This document shows positions 8,320-17,308 of a stretch of DNA of 31,490 nt, one piece after another. Every line of letters starts with the position of its first letter. The stretch's first letter is position 1. The DNA is from an uncultured bacterium (GTDB lineage Bacteria; CSSED10-310; CALFER01). Location of the stretch: NCBI GenBank assembly GCA_937951895.1, contig CALFER010000096.1, positions 1-31,490 on the forward strand, given 5' to 3'. The notes beneath the pieces are model-generated. The model searched no databases. It was not told the DNA's origin and saw nothing but the letters and a program-made list of their open reading frames with translations. Position numbers and translations under genes: made by a program.

Positions 8320-9842
8320 GACAGAGGTCCTCCGGGCGTGTGGACGGAAACACCGGCCGTGCCTTCCGGGTAGATCGACTGGATCGACATGACGGCAGGA
8401 TTGACCAGCCGGATCACAGGTCGTGGAAAGATCCCGAGCCATAAAATGACGACCGTCAGAACACCCATCACGACAATCTCACGGACATGCAAATCCGTCA
8501 GGGGATGATCAAACGTCGCTGTTTTGCCGTGAAACGCCTTCTGGACGATATGGAGCGAATACACCGTGGCCAGAACCAGTCCGAGAGCGGCGACCGCCGT
8601 CAGCCAGGGCGAGTTGCGATAGGAACCGGCCAGCACGAGGATCTCGCTGACGAAATTACCCATGCCGGGCAGTCCCAGCGAGGCCATCGCGAAGATCATC
8701 GCGGCCGCGCCCATCCGCGGCGCCAGCGTCCAGATCCCACCCATCTTCCGAAGATCCCGCGTGTGGATCCGTTCGTACAGACCGCCCACCAGAATGAACA
8801 GCGCACCCGTGCTGATGCCGTGACAGATCATCTGCATCATCGAACCATGCCAGCCCAGCGCGGTGAATGAATAGACTCCAAGGAGCACAAACCCGAGATG
8901 ACTGACGCTGGTGTAGGCGACGAGCCGCTTGAGATCCGTCTGGGCAAGCGCCAGCACCGCACCGTAAATGATGCCGATCACCCCCAGCGTCATCGCCAGA
9001 GGGGCAAACTCACGCGAGGCATCCGGAAAGAGCGGAAGCACGAAGCGCATGAGTCCGTACCCGCCGGTCTTCAGAAGCAACCCGGCCAGAATCACACTGC
9101 CCGCCGTCGGCGCTTCCGTGTGCGCATCCGGCAGCCACGTGTGGAACGGCACCATCGGCAGCTTCACCGCGAACGCCACGAAGAACCCCAGCATGATCCA
9201 TCTGGCGGTCTGAGGCGGCAGATCCGTTCCGAGCATGGCGAAGTAACTGAACGTGAAATCCCCCGTCAGATTGCCGTGCCACCAGTACAGGCTCAGGATC
9301 GATGCCAGCATCAGCAGACCGCTCGCCTGCGTGAAGATGAAAAATTTGACCGCCGCGTATACCCGGTTCTCATGCCCCCAGATGCTGATCAGAAAATACA
9401 TCGGAATCAGCATCATCTCCCAGAAGAAATAGAACAGAAACAGATCCATCGCCGAAAACACACCGATGATTCCGGCCAGAATCCACAACAGATTGAAATG
9501 GAAGAAACCGACCCGCGAGGTGATCTCGCGCCAGCTCGTCAGAACGGATAACACGCCCAGAAACAATGTCAGAATGATCAGAATCAGGCTCATGCCGTCC
9601 AGCGCGAGATGAAACGAGATCCCGTATCGGGCGATCCAGGGCGCCTTCAGTTCGAGCAGCCATGGGGAGGCATCCGTCGGGAGATAGGCGCTGTGGCGGA
9701 GCCAGAAAACGAGCGACCAGGCGAAACCCGCGACCGTCGCCGCCAGCGCGATCCAACGGGCGGATGCGGCGCTGAATCGGGCTGCGGCCCAGGCCAGCAG
9801 ACCGCCGAGAGTCAGAATGAGCATGATCGAGAGCGGCATCAT
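8316..9842 (-). CDS. nuoM: NADH-quinone oxidoreductase subunit M
   Basis: Second antiporter-like proton channel of complex I, 508 aa. Marks of NuoM are LALDGMSLILIILT near residue 80, FYFFWEMMLIPMYFLI with the essential Glu, VPFHTWLPDAHTEAPT, and LKRLVAYTSVSHLGFV. About 14 membrane segments fill the length. The open frame continues upstream into nuoL but that part reads as nonsense. The true start is the ATGATG at 9842/9839, overlapping the nuoL TGA; the second ATG is an equally possible start. Coupled at both ends by ATGA-type overlaps. Confidence 0.95.
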   Translation of the reverse strand: MMPLSIMLILTLGGLLAWAAARFSAASARWIALAATVAGFAWSLVFWLRHSAYLPTDASPWLLELKAPWIARYGISFHLALDGMSLILIILTLFLGVLSVLTSWREITSRVGFFHFNLLWILAGIIGVFSAMDLFLFYFFWEMMLIPMYFLISIWGHENRVYAAVKFFIFTQASGLLMLASILSLYWWHGNLTGDFTFSYFAMLGTDLPPQTARWIMLGFFVAFAVKLPMVPFHTWLPDAHTEAPTAGSVILAGLLLKTGGYGLMRFVLPLFPDASREFAPLAMTLGVIGIIYGAVLALAQTDLKRLVAYTSVSHLGFVLLGVYSFTALGWHGSMMQMICHGISTGALFILVGGLYERIHTRDLRKMGGIWTLAPRMGAAAMIFAMASLGLPGMGNFVSEILVLAGSYRNSPWLTAVAALGLVLATVYSLHIVQKAFHGKTATFDHPLTDLHVREIVVMGVLTVVILWLGIFPRPVIRLVNPAVMSIQSIYPEGTAGVSVHTPGGPLS

Positions 9843-11731
9843 GGCAGCACCACCCAGGCCAGCAGGACGACCGCACCCATCGTGACAAAAGCGGTATACC
9901 ACCGGAGCTGACCGGTCTGCAGCACCGATGTCATCCGGTGCAATCCCCGGACGCCTGCAGCGAGAATCGTGTAGATCATATCCAGAATATCCCTGCGGTT
10001 GAGGTCGGCGAGGAACACGTACGGGCGGGTGATCGTCGCGGCATAGAGCGTATCGAAGCCCCATCCGCCCAGGAAAAAACGCTCGATGCCGGACCACTGC
10101 GGAAGACTCGTTTTCGGATCGACCACGGGTTCCCGGCGGCCGAAAACCAAATACCCCGCGACGATACCGGCCAGTGCGGCAAAAACGGCTGCGCCCAGCA
10201 GCAGCAGGTCGGCGGCATGCGACAGGTGCGGATGATGCGCAGCCGGAAGCGCGGTCGATGTGAAGTGCGAAAAGAACGTGACTCCCCCCAGAAGCGGCGG
10301 GGTTTCGAAAAATCCTGCCGTCAGGGCGAAGAAGGCCAGGACGACGAGTGTCACCTGGATCGGCCAGGACGGCGCGTGCGGGTGCGGTCCCCGGGCGGTC
10401 CCGAAAAAGACGATCAGAATCAGACGGGTCACATACATCGCTGTCATGAAGGCCGCGATCAGGGCTCCGATCCACAGCAGCATTCCGGCCCTCGGCGCGC
10501 CATACACCGCCGTCAGGATCATCTCCTTGCTGTAAAAACCGGCCGTGATCAGCGGAAATCCGGCCAGCGCCGCTCCGCCGATCAGAAAGGTCCAGAACGT
10601 GACCGGCAGCTCACGCCTCAACCCGCCCATCCTGAAAATATTCTGTTCGTGATGCAGACTCAGGATCACCGCACCGGCCCCGAGAAACAGCAGAGCCTTG
10701 AAAATCGCATGCGTCATGAAATGAAAAATGGCGGCCGAAAACGCGCCGACTCCCAGCGCCAGAAACATGAACCCGATCTGACTGATCGTGGAATACGCCA
10801 ACACGCGCTTGATGTCGTACTGCACCATCGCGCTGAATCCGGAATACAGCATGGTGAGGAGACCGATCAGCGCGACCGCGACCATCACATCCGGCGCGAG
10901 TTCAAAAATCGTGTGCGTGCGGGCGATCAGGTACACACCGGCCGTGACCATCGTCGCGGCATGAATCAATGCGCTCACGGGCGTCGGACCCGCCATCGCG
11001 TCCGGAAGCCATGTCTGGAGAGGAAGCTGTGCGGATTTTCCGAGCGCCCCTCCCAGGAGCATCGACGCGGCGAAAACGGCTCCGAACGCGCCGGGCGTCC
11101 ACGTGGAGGCGGCCCGGGCCAGCAGTTGCTGGATATCGAGCGTCTGGAAGTGCGTGAAGAGATACAGCACGCCGATCGTCATGGCTGTGTCGCCGATCCG
11201 TGTCACGATGAACGCCTTCCGCGCCGCCGCGCCGTTTTCGGGGTCGGCATACCAGAACCCGATCAGCAGATAACTGCACAGACCGACGCCTTCCCAGCCC
11301 AGAAACAGCATCAGAAGATTGTCGCCGAGCAGCAGGATGAGCATGGCGCAGACAAACAGGTTCATGTAAGCGAAAAATCGGGCGAACGCCGTGTCGTCCG
11401 CCATGTATGCCACCGAGTAGAGATGAATCAGGAAACCGACCCAGGTGACGACAAGGCACATGACAAGCGAGAGCGCATCGAGATGGAATCCGAAAGAAGG
11501 CGTGAACGCGCCGATCGAGATCCAGGACCAGAGTGTCTGATGGATCGAACGGGATGTTTCGGGGAGCGAGATGAAAGAGGCTGCGATGCCGGTGAGCGTG
11601 AGGGCGGAGAGGAACACGACACCGGGGCCGATGACCGAAACGACCGATCGGGGGATGCGGCGGGAGAGCGGCGCGAGGATCAGAAAGCCGAAAAGGGGTA
11701 GAGCGGGAACAAGCCAGAGCAGATCAGCCAT
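9839..11731 (-). CDS. nuoL: NADH-quinone oxidoreductase subunit L
   Basis: Largest antiporter-like subunit of complex I, 630 aa, at the distal end of the membrane arm. Visible marks: FHLDALSLVMCLVVTWVG, FLGWEGVGLCSYLLIGFWY with the key Glu, QLPLQTWLPDAMAGPTPVSALIHAATMV, and DIKRVLAYSTISQIG. The C-terminal part (about 540-630) holds the long lateral helix region and a last membrane segment, as expected at this length. ATG start with AGAGG upstream; only one base separates it from the nuoK stop. Confidence 0.96.
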   Translation of the reverse strand: MADLLWLVPALPLFGFLILAPLSRRIPRSVVSVIGPGVVFLSALTLTGIAASFISLPETSRSIHQTLWSWISIGAFTPSFGFHLDALSLVMCLVVTWVGFLIHLYSVAYMADDTAFARFFAYMNLFVCAMLILLLGDNLLMLFLGWEGVGLCSYLLIGFWYADPENGAAARKAFIVTRIGDTAMTIGVLYLFTHFQTLDIQQLLARAASTWTPGAFGAVFAASMLLGGALGKSAQLPLQTWLPDAMAGPTPVSALIHAATMVTAGVYLIARTHTIFELAPDVMVAVALIGLLTMLYSGFSAMVQYDIKRVLAYSTISQIGFMFLALGVGAFSAAIFHFMTHAIFKALLFLGAGAVILSLHHEQNIFRMGGLRRELPVTFWTFLIGGAALAGFPLITAGFYSKEMILTAVYGAPRAGMLLWIGALIAAFMTAMYVTRLILIVFFGTARGPHPHAPSWPIQVTLVVLAFFALTAGFFETPPLLGGVTFFSHFTSTALPAAHHPHLSHAADLLLLGAAVFAALAGIVAGYLVFGRREPVVDPKTSLPQWSGIERFFLGGWGFDTLYAATITRPYVFLADLNRRDILDMIYTILAAGVRGLHRMTSVLQTGQLRWYTAFVTMGAVVLLAWVVLP

Positions 11732-11732
11732 G

Positions 11733-12041
11733 TCAACCTCTCATCTGAGACGCCCGGTCGATGTCCAGGGTGCGGTACTGGCGGAAATACAGGAGCAGCA
11801 ACGCGAGACCCACGGCGACTTCGGCGGCGGCCACAGCCAGAATGAACAGAAACATCACCTGCCCGTCGGACTGATTCCAGACCGAACCCGCGCCGATGAA
11901 CGCCAGACCGGCCGAATTGAGCATGATCTCGATGCAGATCAGCATGAACAGCAGGTTGCGCCGCGTCATCAGCCCGATCAGCCCGATCGAAAACAACAGG
12001 CCCGCCAGTCCGATCACGTAATGCACGGGGATGGACGCCAT
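11733..12041 (-). CDS. nuoK: NADH-quinone oxidoreductase subunit K
   Basis: Small three-helix membrane subunit of complex I, 102 aa, normal size for NuoK. The two conserved buried glutamates are present: E38 in LICIEIMLNSA and E73 in AAAEVAVGLALLLLYF. A strong Shine-Dalgarno AAGGAGG sits seven bases before ATG. It is the first gene of nuoKLMN. The usual upstream genes nuoA-J are absent: the next gene upstream is a glycosyltransferase, and a good promoter lies between. The peripheral arm must be encoded elsewhere, or be supplied by another electron-input module. Confidence 0.96.
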   Translation of the reverse strand: MASIPVHYVIGLAGLLFSIGLIGLMTRRNLLFMLICIEIMLNSAGLAFIGAGSVWNQSDGQVMFLFILAVAAAEVAVGLALLLLYFRQYRTLDIDRASQMRG

Positions 12042-12115
12042 ACCGGATCCTCCTTCTGATCACTTGCAAGGACGCGACGACTTTCCCGCGAAGTCCCGCT
12101 CAGGTCAACTCACTT

Positions 12116-12144
12116 ACTATAGTGAATTCGCGCGCCCATGTCAC
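12116..12144 (-). promoter_or_regulatory. Promoter of the nuoKLMN operon
   Basis: On the minus strand GTGACA (12139-12144) and TATAGT (12116-12121) are exactly 17 bases apart, each 5/6 to sigma70 consensus. The -10 lies in a short dyad (TCACT-N6-AGTGA, 12110-12125). It leaves a leader of about 65-70 nt before nuoK. Confidence 0.65.
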
Positions 12145-12175
12145 GCATCACTCGCCCCGCCATCTTGCGAGGAGG

Positions 12176-13795
12176 TCACTCCGCCTGAATCAATCCCAGA
12201 ATGCGACCCGTCGCCAACTCCTGCCGGATCAAGGTCTCATAAGGCGGCAACTCGATGGCCGGCAACGCCGCTTTCTTCTCGAACTGAACGATCACCTGCG
12301 AAAACTCGGGATCCCGGTTCTCCAGAATCCGCACCAGCCGCTCGGGATCCCGGATCGTCACGACCCGCCAGCCGCAGTACAAGGGGAACGAAGCGCGGGT
12401 GGTCTGATCGAGATTCCATCCGCAGACCCTCGGGCGGACCTCGGGCGGAATCGTCCCCTCGAATTGCCGAAAGGCAGGACCGTAATTTTTGTAATGATCC
12501 AGAATCGGTTCGAGACGCACGATGAGGGCCATGAAGACCACCGCACCGACCAGCGCGGTCCGTTCGAGCGGGAACCGGAAGGAGACCATCAACAGGACGA
12601 TGGCACAGATCGTGAGCGCGAGCGTCGGGAGGCTCGGGGAGAAAGCCATTGCGCCGCCGGACCCGTCGGGGATCCAGCCGGCGAACGAGAAAAAGGCGGA
12701 CAGGACAAGCAGCATTCCGACAATACCCATAAGCGCGTAGTTCAGCGCTTTCGTCACATGCCGGACATGCGCCGCGATGATCAGGGCGAACGCGGGAAGC
12801 AGCGGGAAGAGATAGATCGCGCGCTTCGTTCCCGCCGCCGACAGAATCAGAACACCCCCGATCGCCCAGAACAGGACGGGCAGCCAGTGCCTCCGGAATG
12901 ATTCATCCCGCTGTGTGTCCCGGTACCGTTTCCAGAATACCAGCATCTCGATCAGAACGAACGTCCAGGGCAGGAGCACCGTCGCGAGGGCCGTGGCGTA
13001 GTAAAAGGGACCGTGGATGTGCCCGAGATGTCTCGTTTTCCCCAGAAACCGGCCGACCTGGTTGATCCAGAACCATTCGTTCCACAGTTCGGGCGTGGCT
13101 TCGGAACGGTAGGCGGCGATCCACAGGAGCGGCGGGACGAGCATCGCGATCAGGCCGACAGGCCAGCCGAACCAACTCTGCCGCAGCCGGTCCCGATTGA
13201 ACCAGCACGCAGCCAGAATCGCCGGGGCGATCAGCGCGACGGCGACGAAACCTTTGGCGAGAAACGCGAGGCCCGTGAAAAATCCGGCCAGGACCAGCAG
13301 AACCGGTTTTCCCCGGGCGATCCCCGCGATGCCGGTCAGAGCCGCACCCGCCACGGCGACACTCAGGACGGAGTCGATCCGGATCCAGTGGGTCAATTCG
13401 AGAAATCCGGTCATGGTCCCGAGAACTGAGACGGCCAGGAGTGTTTCCCGCCGCTCGGCGAATCCGCCCGCGAACCATGCCACGATTGCCAGGATCAGCA
13501 CGCCGCATGTGGCCGACACACCCCTCGCCACATGGGCCGGATTGATCTGTTCCGGCAGCAGTCGCATCGCCGAGGCCACCACCCAGTAATACAGCGGCGG
13601 TTTTTCGACGAACGGTTCGCCCGCGAGCTGCGGCACGATCCAGGAACTGCCCCGGGCCATGTCGAGCGACATCAGGGTTTCGCGCGGTTCGTCCGGTGTC
13701 CAGGCATCGTGGTCCGTAATGCCGAACATCAGTAGCAACGCCGTCGCGACGGCGGCCAGGATTGTATATCGGTTCGAATGGTGTTCTGGGTTCAT
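12176..13795 (-). CDS. ArnT-like GT-C glycosyltransferase (PMT_2/GT83 type)
   Basis: Inner-membrane transferase of 539 aa, predicted to move a sugar from a polyprenyl-phosphate carrier to lipid A, glycan or protein in the periplasm. The first membrane segment is followed by the strong family signature WTPDEPRE, then a tract with WIVPQLAGEPFVEKPPLYYWV. The first Asp/Glu pair is the catalytic site in ArnT. About eleven hydrophobic segments follow, then a soluble C-terminal domain from about residue 425. The open frame runs far upstream but reads as nonsense there; the start MNPEHH overlaps the stop of the preceding transferase by ATGA. Last gene of a four-gene cluster. True ArnT function (aminoarabinose on lipid A) is not shown, as no arn pathway genes are near. 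Confidence 0.8.
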   Translation of the reverse strand: MNPEHHSNRYTILAAVATALLLMFGITDHDAWTPDEPRETLMSLDMARGSSWIVPQLAGEPFVEKPPLYYWVVASAMRLLPEQINPAHVARGVSATCGVLILAIVAWFAGGFAERRETLLAVSVLGTMTGFLELTHWIRIDSVLSVAVAGAALTGIAGIARGKPVLLVLAGFFTGLAFLAKGFVAVALIAPAILAACWFNRDRLRQSWFGWPVGLIAMLVPPLLWIAAYRSEATPELWNEWFWINQVGRFLGKTRHLGHIHGPFYYATALATVLLPWTFVLIEMLVFWKRYRDTQRDESFRRHWLPVLFWAIGGVLILSAAGTKRAIYLFPLLPAFALIIAAHVRHVTKALNYALMGIVGMLLVLSAFFSFAGWIPDGSGGAMAFSPSLPTLALTICAIVLLMVSFRFPLERTALVGAVVFMALIVRLEPILDHYKNYGPAFRQFEGTIPPEVRPRVCGWNLDQTTRASFPLYCGWRVVTIRDPERLVRILENRDPEFSQVIVQFEKKAALPAIELPPYETLIRQELATGRILGLIQAE

Positions 13796-15513
13796 CGATT
13801 GACCTCGTGCTGACCGGATGAGGGGTTGCGGACGAATCGGAATTTTCGGATGTCGGACGGCATGCCTTGCCGTCCGTTTTTCAGCGGCGCAACCTGCCAA
13901 GTGTATTCGCCGTCCGGCATGGCCTCGGAAAAGGAATCCGGCACATCCAGACGCGTCTCCCGGTGTGTCTCGGCCGCCACCTGATACCCATCCGGAAAAA
14001 TCAGCCGCCAGCGATACCCGTCCGCGCCGGTGACTTCCGACCAGGCCAGATCCGGGAATTGATCGTCGAACCGGGCGTCCGGGAGCGGCGACACGAGCGC
14101 GGGCGGGCGATCCGATAACGGCGTCCGGATCAGTGCCTGACGATACCCGAAATCGCCCAGGCCGCAACCAATCACCGTGAGAATTCCCACCGGCGCGGCG
14201 ATCATGAGCAGTCTGCGTGTGCGGTGAGCGCGGACGAACGGGATCAGTACGGCCAGGATCGCGGTGACGGTCAGGGCGATGGCATGCGAATACGTGAAAC
14301 GGTCGGGGTTGAGCAGCGATGGGAAGAGATGCGGCATCCAGGCCGGTAGTCCCTCCCAGAGCATCCGGTAACCGTCGCCTCGAACGATGACCGACTCGGG
14401 AACGCGGACAAGCAACAGCAGGGTCTGCATCAGCGTCGGTGCCGCCAGGAGCAGCAGGATCGGCATGGCGCGTTTCCGGGAGGAGGTGCAGGCGATTCCC
14501 GTGAACACGGCGAGCAGCGGCAGGAGAGGGACGAGATACCGCGAAGGAGGGCAGTGGCCGCCGTGCCAGTCCATCCAGCTGGCGTTCATGAGAAAATACA
14601 GGGCGGCCAGCACCGACACGCCGGGCAGCGCGGGATGCTCGCGGCGCGCCGCGACATACCCCGGCAACGCCAATAAAAAAACAGGTGCGAATGTCAACAG
14701 CCCGGCTTCGCGATCCCACAGCGTGCCCAGGATGCCGTCGAGCGGGTTGAGGAAGCCCTGGGCGCGCACACGGAACAGGAAGAGCGGATCGCCATAAATC
14801 CAGTTCTGAACGGCGAAATACCCCGCGGCGCCAATGGCGATCAGCGTGAACGGAATCGGCAGCACCCGCGGGGACGGCCGTTTCGCGTGAATGATGAGGA
14901 GTCCCAGACCAATCGAAAAGAGCGTGTATTTCGTGTGCAGAAACGGCAACGCACACAGAACGGCCGCCGAGTAACTCAGTGTCGCAACGGTCGTTCCCGG
15001 CTGCAGCAGCAGAATCAGCGCCAGCACGATCAGGACCGCGGCGGGAACGTCCGGAAACACCATGCCGGCCAGAAGGGGATACGGGAGCGACGCGGTCAGG
15101 ACAAGCGCGGCGATGCGGGCCGTGGACGTGCGTCGGGACAGAAGCAACGCGAGTTTGTGAACGAGCAGAATGCCGACGGCGGCCAGAAGGGTCAAAAACA
15201 GCGTGACGCCGGTCCGGCCTCCGGCGAGATACGGGAGGGCGCACAGGACCGGTAATCCGGGTTCGTGGGCGGTGACGAGCCGGCCGCTTCCCGCCTGTAC
15301 GCGCTGGGGTTCCAGATTCCAGGTCGTGAACGCCTCAAAATCCCGGGTCCGGAAATTGTTCTCCAGATCGAAATCATGATCCCGGATGAAACTGACGGTC
15401 ATCAGCAGATAATGCGGCTCGTCGCCCTGAGGATTCGACTTTAGTGACGTGTTCAGGGCATACAGCGACAGGAGGATCCAGAGCGCGAGACCTGCAGATA
15501 AAGTGCGAAACAT
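13792..15513 (-). CDS. GT-C membrane glycosyltransferase with C-terminal beta-sandwich-like domain
   Basis: A 573-aa polytopic protein. The first membrane helix (about 5-22) is followed by NPQGDEPHYLLM, the acidic first-loop motif of GT-C transferases, then HEPGLPVL. About ten hydrophobic segments follow to about residue 450. The last 110 residues are soluble and have the look of a fibronectin-III-like sandwich (PALVSPLPDA, FPDLAWSEVTGADGYRWRL, GEYTWQVAPL). This would face the periplasm and could bind glycan or the acceptor. Start ATG shares one base with the stop of the PAS gene (TGATG); its stop overlaps the next transferase by ATGA. Donor and acceptor are unknown. Confidence 0.72.
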   Translation of the reverse strand: MFRTLSAGLALWILLSLYALNTSLKSNPQGDEPHYLLMTVSFIRDHDFDLENNFRTRDFEAFTTWNLEPQRVQAGSGRLVTAHEPGLPVLCALPYLAGGRTGVTLFLTLLAAVGILLVHKLALLLSRRTSTARIAALVLTASLPYPLLAGMVFPDVPAAVLIVLALILLLQPGTTVATLSYSAAVLCALPFLHTKYTLFSIGLGLLIIHAKRPSPRVLPIPFTLIAIGAAGYFAVQNWIYGDPLFLFRVRAQGFLNPLDGILGTLWDREAGLLTFAPVFLLALPGYVAARREHPALPGVSVLAALYFLMNASWMDWHGGHCPPSRYLVPLLPLLAVFTGIACTSSRKRAMPILLLLAAPTLMQTLLLLVRVPESVIVRGDGYRMLWEGLPAWMPHLFPSLLNPDRFTYSHAIALTVTAILAVLIPFVRAHRTRRLLMIAAPVGILTVIGCGLGDFGYRQALIRTPLSDRPPALVSPLPDARFDDQFPDLAWSEVTGADGYRWRLIFPDGYQVAAETHRETRLDVPDSFSEAMPDGEYTWQVAPLKNGRQGMPSDIRKFRFVRNPSSGQHEVNR

Positions 15514-15851
15514 CAGGAGCGGATGTAATGCGGCATGTCGACCGGGATTTCGATCGACAGTTCCACGAATCCCCTGAATGCGCCGTCCTGATACCAGGGT
15601 GACTGATGGATCAGCTTCTTCACGCCGTTCTTTTCGATCGTGTAGGTATTGGATGTGCGCGTTTCATACATGTTCTTCAGCTTCGTGCGGGCGGGTTCGG
15701 GATGCACGTCGATCAGCGAACGGCCGATCAGACTCGCTCCGCCGTATTTCTGAAACGTGGCGACGGCCTTGTCGTTCATATACAGAATGATGCCTGCGGC
15801 GTCGCTGATGGTGATCGCACCGGGAAATTCCAGGATCCAATCCAAATTCAT
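15513..15851 (-). CDS. Small single-domain PAS protein
   Basis: A 112-aa cytoplasmic protein made of one PAS domain and nothing else. It opens with LEFPGAITISDAAGIILYMND, the typical first strands, then GRSLIDVHPEPAR, and ends with a strand pair SPWYQDGAFRGFVELSIEI. No output domain, membrane helix or HTH is present, so it should act by binding a ligand or partner protein. The start is the ATG at 15851 with GGAGG six bases upstream; upstream in-frame codons lack a ribosome site. It sits inside a cluster of three membrane glycosyltransferases, 44 nt after one and overlapping the next by one base. The fold is clear; the ligand is not. Confidence 0.82.
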   Translation of the reverse strand: MNLDWILEFPGAITISDAAGIILYMNDKAVATFQKYGGASLIGRSLIDVHPEPARTKLKNMYETRTSNTYTIEKNGVKKLIHQSPWYQDGAFRGFVELSIEIPVDMPHYIRS

Positions 15852-15895
15852 GAGGCACCTCCAGGGATCATACATACCATTATCGCGCGCCGAAT

Positions 15896-17224
15896 TCACC
15901 TCGGAAGAATGGGAAGCCAGGAGTCGGTGTATGCGCGAAACCACAGGAGGATGTACCCGGAAGCGATGAGCGTGGAAACGAGATCGGCACGGGAGCGGGG
16001 CGACAGACGATACAGGCCTTCGGCCGCGAGCAGCGACACGGCGGACAGCCCCGTGAACAGATAACGCCCCTGGTCGCCTCCCAGCATTTCAAGCGAATAA
16101 TGAATCAGGGACGCCACTCCGAGAGCGATTCCGGAAAGCAAAAAGAAACGGAGCCAGCGACAATCGCGCCGATCGACGGGGTCCGGCGAAACCGGAGACC
16201 GGACGTACCCGGCGACAGCCAGGAGCAGGATAAGGAAATAGCAGGAATACAGAACCGGATCGAGACGGTAAGCAGCGGTCGGTCCGAACGCACCGAAAAA
16301 AGTCTGATACGTGAATCCCGGGGACAGGTCGGTCAGAGTTCGGGGTGAAAAGAGAATGCGATGGAATCGATGCAGAATCGTGAAGGCGAAGGGATGATCC
16401 CAGACCATGAGATTGTAAATCCATACGGGCGCCCCGAACGCGCTCATGATCGCGGCCGAGGTCGACACGTGGATCAACCGGGCGCGGGATCGCAGGAAAA
16501 GCGCGGAGAACAACATCGGCACCCAGAGCAACGCGGTCAGCTTGATCCAGAAACACAAGGCACTCACGATGCCGATCCGGATGGCCGTGTGCAGCGTCGG
16601 CGGGGTCGATCGAAACACCCGGACGGTTTCGTAAATCAACAGCGACACGATCAGGTTGGCCAGATGATCGTTGTTGATGACGGATGAGATGAAGCCGAAC
16701 TGGGGAAGAAAGAGATGCAGAATCGCCGCGGTCCTTGCGATCGCGGGAATGACGGGAAACAGCAGCCGGCCGGTCAGCAGCGTCAGAACGATCGTCAGGG
16801 CGTTGAACGGAATCCAGAAAAAACGCAGAAACCGGACGCGGTCGGGCTGATCGGCAGCTCGGTTGATCGCCTTTTCCGGCTCGGCGTGTTTCATGAGAAG
16901 CCGTGTCGGTTGAGCCTGTTGCGACGAGCGGACCGGTTTCAAGTTCCCGACCGCGGTGATCAGTCCATCGCGACCATGCAGGGCGACGGCTGAAAGCGCG
17001 TAATACAGCGGCGGCTGGTGGATCTGGCCTCCGAGCAGCATGGCGGGATCGTCGGCTCGCGGCATGCGCTGCTGGGTATAGTAGAATGCAACCGTCATGA
17101 AATGCATCGCTTCGTCCGGGCCGAACTGCGTCCGGTTCGGGAGAGCGAAGGCCGAGAAGACGGCGACGGCGAGCAACCAGAAGCACAGCGGCTCCGCAAA
17201 GCGTCGACGAAGTACCAACATCAT
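15896..17224 (-). CDS. GT-C membrane glycosyltransferase-like protein
   Basis: Polytopic protein of 442 aa. After a first membrane segment comes FGPDEAMHFMTVAFYY and then GGQIHQPPLYYALS, the first-loop layout of DUF2142/PMT-like GT-C proteins. About nine hydrophobic segments follow. The open frame extends to a TTG at 17281, but that codon lies at the edge of a perfect hairpin, so I place the start at the double ATG 17224/17221. No clear Shine-Dalgarno is visible, which leaves the exact start open. It is the first gene of the cluster GT-PAS-GT-GT on the minus strand. Confidence 0.68.
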   Translation of the reverse strand: MMLVLRRRFAEPLCFWLLAVAVFSAFALPNRTQFGPDEAMHFMTVAFYYTQQRMPRADDPAMLLGGQIHQPPLYYALSAVALHGRDGLITAVGNLKPVRSSQQAQPTRLLMKHAEPEKAINRAADQPDRVRFLRFFWIPFNALTIVLTLLTGRLLFPVIPAIARTAAILHLFLPQFGFISSVINNDHLANLIVSLLIYETVRVFRSTPPTLHTAIRIGIVSALCFWIKLTALLWVPMLFSALFLRSRARLIHVSTSAAIMSAFGAPVWIYNLMVWDHPFAFTILHRFHRILFSPRTLTDLSPGFTYQTFFGAFGPTAAYRLDPVLYSCYFLILLLAVAGYVRSPVSPDPVDRRDCRWLRFFLLSGIALGVASLIHYSLEMLGGDQGRYLFTGLSAVSLLAAEGLYRLSPRSRADLVSTLIASGYILLWFRAYTDSWLPILPR

Positions 17225-17262
17225 GGTCGGAGCATACCGGAAAACAAACCCGATTCCAACGC

Positions 17263-17279
17263 GACGGCCTGTGGCCGTC
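17263..17279 (-). terminator. Perfect 7-bp hairpin between receptor and glycosyltransferase genes
   Basis: GACGGCC and GGCCGTC are separated by a 3-nt loop. It lies 30 nt after the TonB receptor stop and before the first glycosyltransferase start. A run of seven T on the minus strand lies before the hairpin, not after it, so classical Rho-independent termination is not certain; attenuation or mRNA 3'-end protection is equally possible. Confidence 0.35.
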
Positions 17280-17308
17280 AACGCGGTTCTCTGAAAAAAA
17301 CCATAACC

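Noticed and set aside
9843..10475. N-terminal extension of the nuoM frame
   Set aside because: The extension overlaps nuoL and encodes no membrane sequence; NuoM homology begins at the ATGATG at 9842.
9938..11701. 587-codon plus-strand open frame opposite nuoL
   Set aside because: Arg/Gln/His-rich product with no domain, antisense to an unmistakable nuoL; a by-product of high G+C codon use.
13796..15244. N-terminal extension of the ArnT-like frame
   Set aside because: It lies entirely over the preceding glycosyltransferase and reads as Arg/Pro-rich noise; the ATGA overlap marks the true start.
17225..17281. TTG-started extension of the first glycosyltransferase in the cluster
   Set aside because: The TTG sits at the edge of a perfect hairpin and the added residues do not resemble a membrane protein start.
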